From: Microbacterium algeriense
GTDB lineage: Bacteria; Actinomycetota; Actinomycetes; Actinomycetales; Microbacteriaceae
DNA length: 64,000 bases
Assembly (NCBI RefSeq): GCF_008868005.1
Contig: NZ_WAAO01000001.1
Span: 744,001-808,000, forward strand
Reading direction: 5' to 3'
Below are positions 27,649 to 36,265 of the stretch, in pieces (position 1 is the first letter of the stretch; each line of letters begins with the position of its first letter). A program made the translations under genes and the position numbers. The notes beneath the pieces were generated by a model. The model was not told the origin of the DNA and did not search any database. It saw only the letters and a program-made list of their open reading frames with translations.

Positions 27649-28560
27649 CTAGCCGCGAAAATCGACATTCCGTCCGCGGCCCGTGGCACAGGCTCGTTGA
27701 TACACGTGCCATGCGGCGACGCAGTCCTGGAGGGGGAGACCAGCGGCGATGTAGACGCTCGGCCACGCCGTCGGGGCGTCTTCTCTCAGCGCTGCGCTGA
27801 TGGGAAGTGATGTCTGTCGGATGATCGGACGGACGAGGGCGGGGTCGTCTGCATAGACGGTGGCCATATTCAGGAAATCAGGAGGCAGCTCCTGCTTCCC
27901 CGGCTCGTCCATTCCCAGCACCGTGACATGGTCCAAACCCTGCAGTGCCGGCGTCGACGCTACGGGACGTCGCCCCCACGTTGCCGTCACCGCTGACGAG
28001 CTGGCCCGCACGGCCGCCTCGGACGATGGTGCGACATCGGCATGCGCGGCGCCCAGAGCCTGCTGCAGGGCGAGGGCCCTGCGCTGATCTGAGTCATAGA
28101 TCGTGAAGTGTCCGCCGCGACGGCGGGAGAGAGCGAGTGCGGTTGCCGTTCCTTGCGCACCGGCACCGATGATGCCGATGGATCCGGGTGAGTGCGACGT
28201 GAGCCGGTCGTGGACGAACGCGGCGGTCAGCGCTGTTCGCTGCGCCGTCAACCAGCCGCTCTCGATCACTGCGAGGAGGGCGCCGCCGGGCAGATCGTGC
28301 AGCAGCATCAATCCCCGGATCGCCTCATCGGCGTCAGGATTCTTCGCGTGCACCTTGACCGTGTACGCGGGCACGCCGTCGGCGAGGCCCGGCATCAACA
28401 CCATCGCGGTCAATTCAGCGCTCAATCGGCTTCGAACCCGTTGAGGGGCTCCTGCGCCGACGTATTTCACGAGTGCGGACCCGAGTTGCTCGGTCAGCTG
28501 GTCGGTGTCGACGACAGCCTGCACGGTGCTGCGGTCCAGGAGCAGGGTGTCGGTCGGCAT
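27649..28560 (-). CDS. ornithine cyclodeaminase/mu-crystallin family protein
   Basis: 303 residues. NAD-binding fold with IGIIGAGAQGTATALALSRR, preceded by VPAYTVKVHAKNPDAD (substrate-side Lys) and GGALLAVIESGWLTAQRTA. Family members deaminate or reduce imino/amino acids (ornithine to proline, alanine dehydrogenase, ketimine reductase); the exact substrate cannot be set. It is the first gene inside the island. Start ATG 28560. Confidence 0.85.
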   Translation of the reverse strand: MPTDTLLLDRSTVQAVVDTDQLTEQLGSALVKYVGAGAPQRVRSRLSAELTAMVLMPGLADGVPAYTVKVHAKNPDADEAIRGLMLLHDLPGGALLAVIESGWLTAQRTALTAAFVHDRLTSHSPGSIGIIGAGAQGTATALALSRRRGGHFTIYDSDQRRALALQQALGAAHADVAPSSEAAVRASSSAVTATWGRRPVASTPALQGLDHVTVLGMDEPGKQELPPDFLNMATVYADDPALVRPIIRQTSLPISAALREDAPTAWPSVYIAAGLPLQDCVAAWHVYQRACATGRGRNVDFRG

Positions 28561-28796
28561 GAGGCCAGTACACCACGACGGGCGTGGCGTCGGCGGACTG
28601 GTGCACTGCGTTGCCGGACACGATTCTGGCTATGCCGCTCTCCGGGGGCTGGCGCGGGCGGATCGGCGGTCGGCACGGTTGCGGCACTCAGGCGACAACC
28701 GTCGCGGTCTCGGGGTGCTGGTCCGCGTCAAGTCTGACGATCTTCACCCGCTCGTCGCACCATCTGCAAGGTCGCGTAGTTGTCTAGTGTGGGGCC

Positions 28797-29228
28797 ATGA
28801 GGGAAGAACCGGATCTCATCGAGGTGGCTCGCACAAAGCTCAACCCGCATCGTGTGGGCGATCGCCTGTTCGGCGACGTCGCTGCTGCGCTCGAGACCGT
28901 CACGGGCGCGATCCACGTAGGCGTGTGCATCGATACCGGTTCCGGAACAGGCTTCTGCGCCGAGCACGCTGCGATCGCATCGATGGTTACCAGCGGCGAG
29001 TACGCAATAGCCCGCATCGTCGCTGTGTGGCGGGACGCGGAGGGGTGTCTGACAGTGCTCGCCCCGTGTGGCCGTTGCCGAGAGTTCATCAAGCAGATAG
29101 ACGAGTCGAATATCAAGACAACTGTCCTCCTCGGTCAGGGCAGAACGGCAGCGCTTCGCGATCTGCTCCCGGAATGGGAGTGGCCCGAGCCGGAGCCAGT
29201 TGCGACGCCACGCAGCGCCAGCCGGTAG
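28797..29228 (+). CDS. cytidine/blasticidin-S deaminase-like protein
   Basis: 143 residues with a zinc deaminase core: the catalytic Glu in FCAEHAAIASM (Cys-Ala-Glu instead of the more common His-Ala-Glu) and the zinc pair in LAPCGRCREFI. The CAE form is that of blasticidin S deaminase and tetrameric cytidine deaminases. Role: pyrimidine salvage, or resistance to a nucleoside antibiotic, inferred from its island location. Start ATG 28797. Confidence 0.8.
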   Translation: MREEPDLIEVARTKLNPHRVGDRLFGDVAAALETVTGAIHVGVCIDTGSGTGFCAEHAAIASMVTSGEYAIARIVAVWRDAEGCLTVLAPCGRCREFIKQIDESNIKTTVLLGQGRTAALRDLLPEWEWPEPEPVATPRSASR

Positions 29229-29270
29229 CGAGGATCGCGGCGGGATTGATACCGCGATACGGCAATATCA

Positions 29271-30524
29271 TCATGTCGCTGGTGCGGGCGTCTGCTCCGA
29301 GGCGGTGGGAAGCTCTCTCACTGCGGGGAGAGCCGAAGCGAGCACGACGAGCAGCTGTAAAGCAAATACGATCACTGCGGCTGCGATGCACCATGTCATC
29401 CCGAACGTGGCCGAGATCGCAACTCCCAGTCCGGCGCCGATGGGTCGAGCGCCGTAGGTGGAGACCACGACCAACGACGACACCCGGCCGATGAGCGATG
29501 CCGGCGTGACCGCCTGCCGCAGCGAGGTCGTGGATATCGTCCACAGGACGGGGCCCAGTCCGAAGAGGAAGAACGAGGCGAAGGCAAGAGCCGGAGACGG
29601 AATCCACAAGCTGGTGGCCATCAGCATGGCCGCGATGAACCCGCCTGCCGGTCCGAGCACCGTCATCACCCCGAACCGGAGGCGCCGTGACAGCGGCTGC
29701 GAGAGCGCCGCGCCGATGACCATGCCCGCCCCGTACGCTCCCATCGCGAGTCCCACCGTGGCGGGTGTCATCCCCAGCCAGTCCAATGCATAGACGACGA
29801 ACACCGCTTGAATCAGGAACCACCCGATGTTGAAGATCGTCGAGGTCGCGATCATCGGACGCAGGAAGCGGTGGGACAACACGTATCGCATTCCGTCTGC
29901 GGCCTCGCTCCATGCCGAGGTGCGGGGCGACGGCGCGTTTCGAGGGATGTCGAGTCGGATCAGCAGCACACCCGCAGCCGCGCAGGCGATGGTGGCGACG
30001 ACGAGCGCCGCTCCTGCGCCGGCCGCTGAGACGATGGCACCCGCGAGGACAGGACCGCTGACGAACGCGGTACTTCTTCCGAGCTCCAGCCACCGGTTGG
30101 CGTCCATCAGGCGAGCGGCATCCACGAGCCGCGGCACCGATGAGGGGACCGCGACGCTGACACCGACGGTCCCGATCGCCCCCACACAGCTGAGCGCGAG
30201 GAGCGCGCCGAAGGACAGGGCGTCGAGCGTGATCAGCACGACGATCCCGCCGAGGGTGGCCATGCGCAGCAGTTCCGACGCGATGAGGACCCGCTGCGGA
30301 GAGGTGCGATCGATGACGAGTCCGAACGGCAGCGCGAGCACGAGGAAAGGCAGCGTCTGCGCAACCTGCAGCAGCGCCGTCTCGGTGGCTCCGGCGCGCA
30401 GCATCAGCACGGCGGCGAGAGGCACGGCGACCAACGCGATCTGTTCCGCCAGCTGGGTGAGCACGCTCGACCACGCGATGCGCGTGAATCGGCTCGGGAG
30501 GGGATCGCGTCGAGGTGTCGTCAT
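29271..30524 (-). CDS. MFS transporter
   Basis: 417 residues with 12 predicted helices. The loop 2-3 motif is GLVIDRTSPQRVLI (variant of GxxxDRxGRR). It belongs to the DHA3-like efflux group (resembling macrolide or multidrug exporters) by its N-terminus (LAEQIALVAVPLAAVL). Substrate unknown. It is convergent with the deaminase gene, with about 40 bases between the stops. Confidence 0.88.
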   Translation of the reverse strand: MTTPRRDPLPSRFTRIAWSSVLTQLAEQIALVAVPLAAVLMLRAGATETALLQVAQTLPFLVLALPFGLVIDRTSPQRVLIASELLRMATLGGIVVLITLDALSFGALLALSCVGAIGTVGVSVAVPSSVPRLVDAARLMDANRWLELGRSTAFVSGPVLAGAIVSAAGAGAALVVATIACAAAGVLLIRLDIPRNAPSPRTSAWSEAADGMRYVLSHRFLRPMIATSTIFNIGWFLIQAVFVVYALDWLGMTPATVGLAMGAYGAGMVIGAALSQPLSRRLRFGVMTVLGPAGGFIAAMLMATSLWIPSPALAFASFFLFGLGPVLWTISTTSLRQAVTPASLIGRVSSLVVVSTYGARPIGAGLGVAISATFGMTWCIAAAVIVFALQLLVVLASALPAVRELPTASEQTPAPAT

Positions 30525-30627
30525 GTGTCAAGTCCACCAGCGTTGCGCGCTCGGTTCCGGCGGGAATCAGACATCGCATTCCCGCGCACGAGGACGTGGC
30601 TCCGTCGGGCGGTGAAGAACGCCGACC

Positions 30628-31665
30628 TCAGCGGCGCCGGCGTCGCGCGGGGTCGGTCAGCCAGGGATAGCTCGGCGGTGATGCGTTGTAGATCCGGTCG
30701 CCGGGGGCGACGATCTCGTCGATGCGGTCGAGGACTGCATCGTCGAGAGCGAGGTCGGAGCCGGCGAGCGCCGCGTCCAGCTGCGGCATCGTCCGGGGCC
30801 CGATGATGACCGAGGTGACCGCGCGGTGGGCGAGGGGGAATGCCACGGCGAGCTCCGGGAGCGTCACACCGATGCCCTCGGCGACCTCGACGAGTTGCTC
30901 CACGACGTCCAGCTTCCGCGCCGTCGTCGGGTCGCTCGGGTCGAACCACGCTGGGCGGATCGCAGCGCGCCCGGCGTTCTCGACCGTGACGCCCTTGCGG
31001 TATCTGCCGGTGAGGAACCCGAAGGCCAGGGGGCTCCAGGTGAGCACCCCGAGGCCGAGCCGCTCGGTGACGGGGAGGACGTCCGCTTCTGCGCCTCGAT
31101 CCAGGATGTTGTACGGCGGCTGCTCGGTACGGAAGCGCATGAGGTGCCGCTCGCGGGCGACCTGGTCTGCATGCACGATCTCGTGTGCGGGGAACGTCGA
31201 AGTCCCGAAGGTGCGGATCTTGCCGTCGCGGACGAGGTCCGTCAGGACTCCGAGCGTCTCCTCGATGTCGGTGTCCCAGTCCGGCCGGTGGACCTGGTAG
31301 AGGTCGATGTAGTCGGTGCCGAGTCGCTTCAGGCTCGCTTCGACGGCTCGGATGAGGTACCGCCGCGAGTTGCCGCTGGTGTTCGGTGCCGGGTCCTCGT
31401 CGAGCGAGAAGTGTCCCTTGGTTGCGAGCACGACCGCATCCCGACGCCCCCGCAGCGCCTTGCCGACGATGATCTCGGACTCACCTGCGGAGTACATGTC
31501 GGCCGTGTCGACGAAGTTGATCCCTCGGTCGAGGGCCGAATGGATGATGCGCACGGCATCGTCATGGTCGTCATTGCCTATCGAGCCGAACATCATCGTG
31601 CCGAGAGCGAAGGGAGAAACGGATATGCCCGTCCCCCCGAGTGGTCTGTAAGGAAGCATCGTCAC
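30628..31665 (-). CDS. aldo/keto reductase
   Basis: 345 residues, TIM barrel. The catalytic tetrad is visible: Asp and Tyr in NFVDTADMYSAGESE, Lys in VVLATKGHFS, His in DLYQVHRPDWDT. NADPH is the usual cofactor. The LGTDYIDLYQVHRPD stretch places it in the AKR11/AKR15-like group. Start ATG 31665 (MTMLPYRPLGGTG). It is on the same strand as the two hydrolases upstream. Confidence 0.92.
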   Translation of the reverse strand: MTMLPYRPLGGTGISVSPFALGTMMFGSIGNDDHDDAVRIIHSALDRGINFVDTADMYSAGESEIIVGKALRGRRDAVVLATKGHFSLDEDPAPNTSGNSRRYLIRAVEASLKRLGTDYIDLYQVHRPDWDTDIEETLGVLTDLVRDGKIRTFGTSTFPAHEIVHADQVARERHLMRFRTEQPPYNILDRGAEADVLPVTERLGLGVLTWSPLAFGFLTGRYRKGVTVENAGRAAIRPAWFDPSDPTTARKLDVVEQLVEVAEGIGVTLPELAVAFPLAHRAVTSVIIGPRTMPQLDAALAGSDLALDDAVLDRIDEIVAPGDRIYNASPPSYPWLTDPARRRRR

Positions 31666-31750
31666 TCCATGTCAGGTTCGTCCGGCGATGAGGGGTAGGA
31701 CGCCGTGATCGTCGGATGTATTCCCTCGGCGACATCGAGGGCTGCCGGCG

Positions 31751-32587
31751 TCATGGGTGAGCCCGATGCTGTTCGAGCCAGCGGGAGAGCTCAGCCGTGA
31801 GCGCTTCGGGACCGTCCAGCTGGATGAGGTGCCCGGCGTCGGCGACCCCGGCGAGGGAAGCGTTCGGGATCATCGCTTGAAGTCGGGTGGCGCGGTCGGC
31901 CGGGATCCATGCGTCCTGGACACCCCAGATGATGTGCACGGGTTCGTCGATGTCGCCGTACCGGCCTTCCACCTCGTCGGTGTAGACCTCATCGGCCTGG
32001 GCAATCTGACGGTAGAAGGCAGGCTGCCCGTCCGGTCCCGTCCACGGATGCACGAGCATGTCCAACGCCTCTTCGCTGAGTCCGCGGAAGCTCGCGCCTC
32101 GAACATACGCTTCGACGGCTCCACGGTGCACGGCAGGCGGCAGCTGGGCGAAGACCTCTGCATGCTCCTTCACGAGCTGGAAGAACGGCGAGCCCCAGGG
32201 CGAGAGCGCAACGACATCGACCAGACAGAGGGAGGCGTAGGTCATGCCGTGCAGGAGTCGTGCCCGTAGCGCGACTGCCCCACCGAAATCGTGCGCGACG
32301 ACGTGCGGGCGCCGGACGCCCCACAGCTCGCACAGGTGCGCGAACAGCTCGCCTTGGACACCGAGATCGACGGGATGATCCGCATCCTTTGAGGAGGCGC
32401 CGTACCCGGGCATGTCCCAGAGATACACCGTGAACCGCGACGAGAGGGCATCGGCGATGGGGCGCCAGAGCGCCGAAGACCACGGCGTTCCATGCAGGAA
32501 GATGAGCGGTGGACCATCGCCGAATCGATCCCACGCGACCTGTCGCCCTCGCCAGTGAACCGTGCGGTCGAGCTGATGGTGAGTCAT
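31751..32587 (-). CDS. alpha/beta hydrolase, haloalkane dehalogenase/epoxide hydrolase type
   Basis: 278 residues. Oxyanion motif IFLHGTPWSSALW (HGTPW), nucleophile elbow VVAHDFGGAVAL with Asp in place of Ser, acid in WGVQDAWIPAD, and the catalytic His in GVADAGHLIQLDGPEAL. An Asp nucleophile points to halide, ester-intermediate or epoxide chemistry. It sits next to an EHN-type epoxide hydrolase and may be part of one catabolic unit. Confidence 0.87.
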   Translation of the reverse strand: MTHHQLDRTVHWRGRQVAWDRFGDGPPLIFLHGTPWSSALWRPIADALSSRFTVYLWDMPGYGASSKDADHPVDLGVQGELFAHLCELWGVRRPHVVAHDFGGAVALRARLLHGMTYASLCLVDVVALSPWGSPFFQLVKEHAEVFAQLPPAVHRGAVEAYVRGASFRGLSEEALDMLVHPWTGPDGQPAFYRQIAQADEVYTDEVEGRYGDIDEPVHIIWGVQDAWIPADRATRLQAMIPNASLAGVADAGHLIQLDGPEALTAELSRWLEQHRAHP

Positions 32588-32690
32588 GGCTCCATGCTTT
32601 CAGAGGTCGAGAAGGGCGGATCGGGGGGCAAGGACTTTCCGGAGACGCCGCACCTCGTTCTGCTCCGGCGGGCGCCTCGGCGCTCGGTGA

Positions 32691-33848
32691 TCACCGCAGC
32701 GCTCGGAAGAACTCGCGGACATCGGTCAGCAGCGCATCGGGCTCCTCGAGTGCGGCGAAGTGGCCGCCGCGCCCCTCGACATCCGTCCAGCGCACGATGT
32801 CGTTCGCCTTCTCTTCGGCGAATCGCAAGCCCACGTCATGGGCGAAGACGATCACCGCGGTGGGCACGCCGGAACTGGTGGGCACCGCACCCCAGCCGGC
32901 GTCCTGCGCGTAACCAACGTAGGCCGCCGAGCCTCCGGTCGCGGTGAACCAGTACAGCGAAGCGTTGTCGAACAGGAATCGCTCGCCCACGATCTCGGCG
33001 ACGGGCGTCTCGGCGGGATGGGTCCACTCCTGGAACTTGTCGTGGATCCAGGCGAACTGCGCGACCGGGCTGTCCGCCGTCATGGCTCCGATCAGAGCAG
33101 GCCGCGTCGATTGGATCGCGATGTACCCGAACTCCTTCTGCATGAACTCTCCGACCCGGCGCAGGCGATTCTGCTCGAGCGGTGTCAGCGCCGCCGCCGT
33201 CTCCTCGTCGACCTGTCCGACAAACGAGCCGAGAGAGCCGTTGGCGTGCACCCCGATCACGCGGTCAGGCGCGAGGCGCCCGATCTCGGGGGCGACGCCC
33301 GCTCCCATGTCGCCGCCCTGTACCGCGAAGCGCTCGTAGCCGAGTCTCGTCATCAGCTCGAGCATCGCTGCGGCGATGTCGCTGCGCTTCCAGTCCCGGC
33401 CGACGAGCGGGGTGGAGAATCCGAAACCCGGGTGCGAAGGGATCACCACGTCGAACGCATCGGATGCGTCGCCGCCGTGAGTGGTCGGATCGGTGAGCGG
33501 TCCGATCAGCGCCTCGAACTCGAGGAAGGACCCGGGCCATCCGTGCATCAACAGCAGCGGTGTCGCGTCCGGATGCGGTGACCGCACATGCACGGCGTGG
33601 ATGTTCTGCCCGTCGATCGTCGTGACGACCTGCGGGAACGCGTTCAGGCGGGCTTCGGTCGCGCGCCAGTCGTGATCCGCCCAGCGTGCGATCAGCGTCT
33701 GCAGTTCGGCCGCGGGGATGCCGGTGCTGCGGTCGTCGATGGGAAGAGGAGACGCGAACCGCGCCCGGGTGAGCCGACTGTGAAGGTCTGAGATGGCGGA
33801 CTGGGGAATGTCGATGCGGAAGGGGCGGACCGTCTCGTTCGTGTTCAT
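32691..33848 (-). CDS. epoxide hydrolase (EHN-domain family)
   Basis: 385 residues. An N-terminal EHN domain (PFRIDIPQSAISDLHSRL) is followed by the alpha/beta hydrolase core with oxyanion HGWPGSFLEFE, nucleophile Asp in VQGGDMGAGVAP, and the catalytic His in GRGGHFAALEEPD. It opens epoxides to diols. GGAGG lies 8 bases before the ATG at 33848, fixing the start. It is divergent from the WYL regulator. Confidence 0.93.
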   Translation of the reverse strand: MNTNETVRPFRIDIPQSAISDLHSRLTRARFASPLPIDDRSTGIPAAELQTLIARWADHDWRATEARLNAFPQVVTTIDGQNIHAVHVRSPHPDATPLLLMHGWPGSFLEFEALIGPLTDPTTHGGDASDAFDVVIPSHPGFGFSTPLVGRDWKRSDIAAAMLELMTRLGYERFAVQGGDMGAGVAPEIGRLAPDRVIGVHANGSLGSFVGQVDEETAAALTPLEQNRLRRVGEFMQKEFGYIAIQSTRPALIGAMTADSPVAQFAWIHDKFQEWTHPAETPVAEIVGERFLFDNASLYWFTATGGSAAYVGYAQDAGWGAVPTSSGVPTAVIVFAHDVGLRFAEEKANDIVRWTDVEGRGGHFAALEEPDALLTDVREFFRALR

Positions 33849-33873
33849 GACTTCATCCTCCCCAGCTAAACGG

Positions 33874-33894
33874 CCATAATATGTCCTGATATGG
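33874..33894. promoter_or_regulatory. A+T-rich dyad between epoxide hydrolase and WYL regulator
   Basis: CCATA (33874-33878), 11 bases, TATGG (33890-33894). -10-like hexamers for both directions overlap it (TATTAT on the minus strand). Likely operator for the WYL protein. Confidence 0.45.
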
Positions 33895-33909
33895 AATGAG
33901 GCTGACGGC

Positions 33910-34866
33910 ATGACTCGTACCACCGGGCGCACGCTCGCTCTCCTGTCTCTCTTGCAGGTTCGACGGGAATGGAGCGGTGCGGAACTCCGTGATCGCCTCG
34001 AAGTGAGTGATCGCACGCTCCGACGTGATATCGACGACCTGCGCGAGCTCGGATATGGGATCGAGGCGACCCGCGGACGGCACGGCGGCTACCGCTTGGG
34101 ACCGGGCGCCGAGGTCCCGCCGCTGGCGCTCGCACCCGACGAGTCCGTCGCCATCGCCGTGGGGCTGCGAGCTGCCGCAGGTAGCGTGATCACCGGTATG
34201 GAGGACGCCGCGGCGCGGGCCTTGGCCAAGCTCGAGCAGTCGCTGTCGTCGGCGACTCGCCAGCAGATCAGTGAGGTTGAGCAGGCGATGGTGCCGCTCG
34301 CGGGTCAGGTGCGCTCGGACATCGATCTGACCATCGTCACAACTGCGGCCTCCGCGATCGCCGGTCGCCTGCGACTCCGCATCGACTACACGCGCCACGA
34401 TGGCGTCGAGGTGCAGCGCATCGTCGAACCGCATCGCATCGTTCACACGACGACACTCTGGTATCTGATCGCGTGGGTGCCGGAGCATGAAGCCTGGCGA
34501 ACATTGCGCGTCGACCGCATTCGCCGGCCTGTCCTGATGCGCGACGTCTTCCCCCGCCGTGACATCCCCGATGAAGCACTGCGGGAGTTCACCACACGGA
34601 GCATCACGACAGCGCCGTACCCTTACCGGGCGCGACTGAAGATGCACGCTCCCGCAGCGGAGGTTTCACGGCTCTTCGATGCCACGGTGGCCACGGTCGA
34701 AGCCCTCGGTGACGATGCCAGCACCCTTACTGCGGGGTCACGCAGTCCGGAGGAGTTCGCCCTGTACATCGGCATGAGCGGCATCGAGTTCGAGGTGCTC
34801 GAAGGAGAAGAGGTGCGTCAGGCCCTGGTCGATATGGCCCAACGGCTGCTGCGTGCCGCCGCGTAA
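33910..34866 (+). CDS. YafY-type WYL-domain regulator
   Basis: 318 residues. N-terminal winged HTH (LRDRLEVSDRTLRRDIDDLR with the wing ATRGRHGGYRLG), then a WYL domain with TTLWYLIAWVPEHEAWRTL and a C-terminal WCX-like part. WYL domains bind small ligands or nucleic acids. Divergent position indicates control of the epoxide hydrolase and perhaps the following hydrolase and reductase genes. Confidence 0.9.
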   Translation: MTRTTGRTLALLSLLQVRREWSGAELRDRLEVSDRTLRRDIDDLRELGYGIEATRGRHGGYRLGPGAEVPPLALAPDESVAIAVGLRAAAGSVITGMEDAAARALAKLEQSLSSATRQQISEVEQAMVPLAGQVRSDIDLTIVTTAASAIAGRLRLRIDYTRHDGVEVQRIVEPHRIVHTTTLWYLIAWVPEHEAWRTLRVDRIRRPVLMRDVFPRRDIPDEALREFTTRSITTAPYPYRARLKMHAPAAEVSRLFDATVATVEALGDDASTLTAGSRSPEEFALYIGMSGIEFEVLEGEEVRQALVDMAQRLLRAAA

Positions 34867-34919
34867 CAAGGCTACCGACGGCACTTGAGTCGCGGACGGG
34901 CCTGGTGCGCACGGCAGTG

Positions 34920-35120
34920 TCATATCCCGAAGAACGGTAGACACGGGGCGAGTCCCTCGACAGCGACCGTCGGGCGTTGAACCCGAAACCACGTGCCTCG
35001 ATCCAGCCGCAGCCGGTCGGAGACAAGGACGAGCCCATCTCGATCATCCCGGGAGATGCCGTCCGAGCGATGGCCGAGCCGACGCGACACTCCATGAGAA
35101 GCAGCGTTGTCCTGAAACAC
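34920..35120 (-). pseudogene. C-terminal remnant of a GNAT acetyltransferase
   Basis: Translation on the minus strand gives a GNAT-type tail: NAASHGVSRRLGHRSDG, then SDRLRLDRGTWFRVQRPTV and EGLAPCLPFFGI. This matches the last helix and strands of RimL-like proteins. The N-terminal two-thirds are missing, so this is a decayed fragment. The flanks (34867-34919 and 35121-35150) show nothing else. Confidence 0.55.
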
Positions 35121-35130
35121 CTCACCGAGG

Positions 35131-35597
35131 GGCGGATGCCGCCTACATCACGCTGATCCCCGAGAAAGAGTCCGGCCGCTCCGTGCGCAAGAGGACACCT
35201 TCCCCGGCTACCAGAACGTTCGGCTGCGGCACCACGAGCTGCAGCGCATCATCGCCGGCGACGAGCCCAGCTGGAAGGACGCGCTCTCCAGCGTGAAGGG
35301 CGTCTACGTCATCACCGACCTCAGCTGCGGGCGGCTGTACGTCGGGTCAGCATCCGGAGAGGCCAACGGCCTGTGGCAGCGCTGGTCCAGCTACGCGCAC
35401 CTGAAGAACCTCACCGGCGGCAACCGGGAGCTCGAGCAGCTGCGCCAGACCCTCGGCGACGCGCACATCGTGGAGAACTTCCAGTACTCCATCCTGGAGA
35501 TCTTCGACCCCAAAACCCGCGCTGACACGATCCTGGCGCTGAGTCGTTCTGGAAGAACGCGCTGGACAGCCGCGCCCACGGAATGAACTGGAACTGA
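35131..35597 (+). pseudogene. GIY-YIG nuclease family protein, frameshifted
   Basis: Reading from about 35191 gives EDTFPGYQNV, then GVYVITDLSCGRLYVGSASG (the GIY-YIG core is GVY...LYVG) and the expected downstream helices. At about 35540 one base appears lost: the true C-terminus ESFWKNALDSRAHGMNWN continues in the next frame to the stop at 35595. A second break lies near 35190, upstream of which AYITLIPEKESGRSVRK is in another frame. Not functional as written. Confidence 0.7.
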
Positions 35598-35630
35598 GGA
35601 TCTGGGCTCCGAGGGTGAAGCCGAGTCGAT

Positions 35631-35714
35631 CTACGGGCGCCCCACCGCGCGGAGCACTCTCGGGCGGTATTCGGACAGGCCGTAGTCGCGCAGCCAGCTG
35701 AGGCGGGAGTCGCG
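35631..35714 (-). pseudogene. short C-terminal coding remnant at the island edge
   Basis: An open stretch ending LSEYRPRVLRAVGRP then TAG at 35631, preceded by RDSRLSWLRDYG. It is cut by the right direct repeat. Composition looks coding, but the family is not recognised. Confidence 0.3.
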
Positions 35715-35737
35715 GAAACACTGGGATGCGGGGCCTT
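35715..35737 (+). repeat. right 23-bp direct repeat (putative attR)
   Basis: Exact copy of 27509-27531, here without the partner 5' arm of the tRNA-Ser terminator. It marks the right edge of the accessory region. Confidence 0.7.
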
Positions 35738-35776
35738 CGTTCTCTGCGGTCGAGGCGTTCGTCGTACCCTCGATCC

Positions 35777-36070
35777 ATGGCGGGATCGATCGACCGGCGG
35801 AGCCTTCGCTTCCATCGCGCCATGCTCGGCTTGTGCGCGGGCCTGTTCGGATACATGATCGGCTTGCTCACGAGGACCATCCAGACCGGCAGCGACTATT
35901 CGCTGCCCCAGTGGATTCTCGTCGGATCACTGGTCGTCGGTTCGGCGGCGCTGCTCACGTATCAGATCGGGCAGGTCCGGCGTCGTGGCGGTGGACGCCC
36001 ACGGGGCTCCAGACGGAGTCGACGCCTCGAAGCCTCCGCCGCCGACGGGAGCGACGATGCAGGACAGTGA
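35777..36070 (+). CDS. small two-helix membrane protein
   Basis: 97 residues starting MAGSIDRRSLRFHRAM. Two helices (about 16-33 and 46-66) are followed by an Arg/Gly-rich cytoplasmic tail. It resembles short integral proteins near islands in actinobacteria; no function known. The next small ORF overlaps its 3' end. Confidence 0.55.
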   Translation: MAGSIDRRSLRFHRAMLGLCAGLFGYMIGLLTRTIQTGSDYSLPQWILVGSLVVGSAALLTYQIGQVRRRGGGRPRGSRRSRRLEASAADGSDDAGQ

Positions 36071-36221
36071 CGACGACGAGGATCTGAGCGAAACCGAGTT
36101 GAGGGCTCGCCTCCGCAGTATCGAAGACGAACACACGATGCTCCTGTCGACGACGATCGGAGCGGTCAGCCTGGGTAACGCCGAGCTCGCTGAGCAGGCC
36201 AACGGGCTCCGAGGCGCATGA
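36057..36221 (+). CDS. small acidic hypothetical protein (54 aa)
   Basis: Starts MQDSDDDEDLSETELRARL and continues as a probable helix. It overlaps the upstream membrane-protein gene by 14 bases and ends at a strong hairpin, so the pair may be a small operon. No family recognised. An earlier in-frame ATG at 35985 would give 78 residues. Confidence 0.45.
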   Translation: MQDSDDDEDLSETELRARLRSIEDEHTMLLSTTIGAVSLGNAELAEQANGLRGA

Positions 36222-36260
36222 TGCCCTCAGGTGCGAGCGTGTCGCGTCTGAGGGCATCAT
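36218..36260. terminator. 13-bp stem terminator
   Basis: ATGATGCCCTCAG (36218-36230) pairs perfectly with 36248-36260 across 17 bases. It is shared by the small ORF pair and the convergent CPBP gene. Confidence 0.75.
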
Positions 36261-36265
36261 GACGA

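Noticed and set aside
27532-35714. Prophage or integrative element with an integrase
   Set aside because: No integrase, excisionase or phage structural gene is visible between the repeats. Only an island of unknown mobility is claimed.
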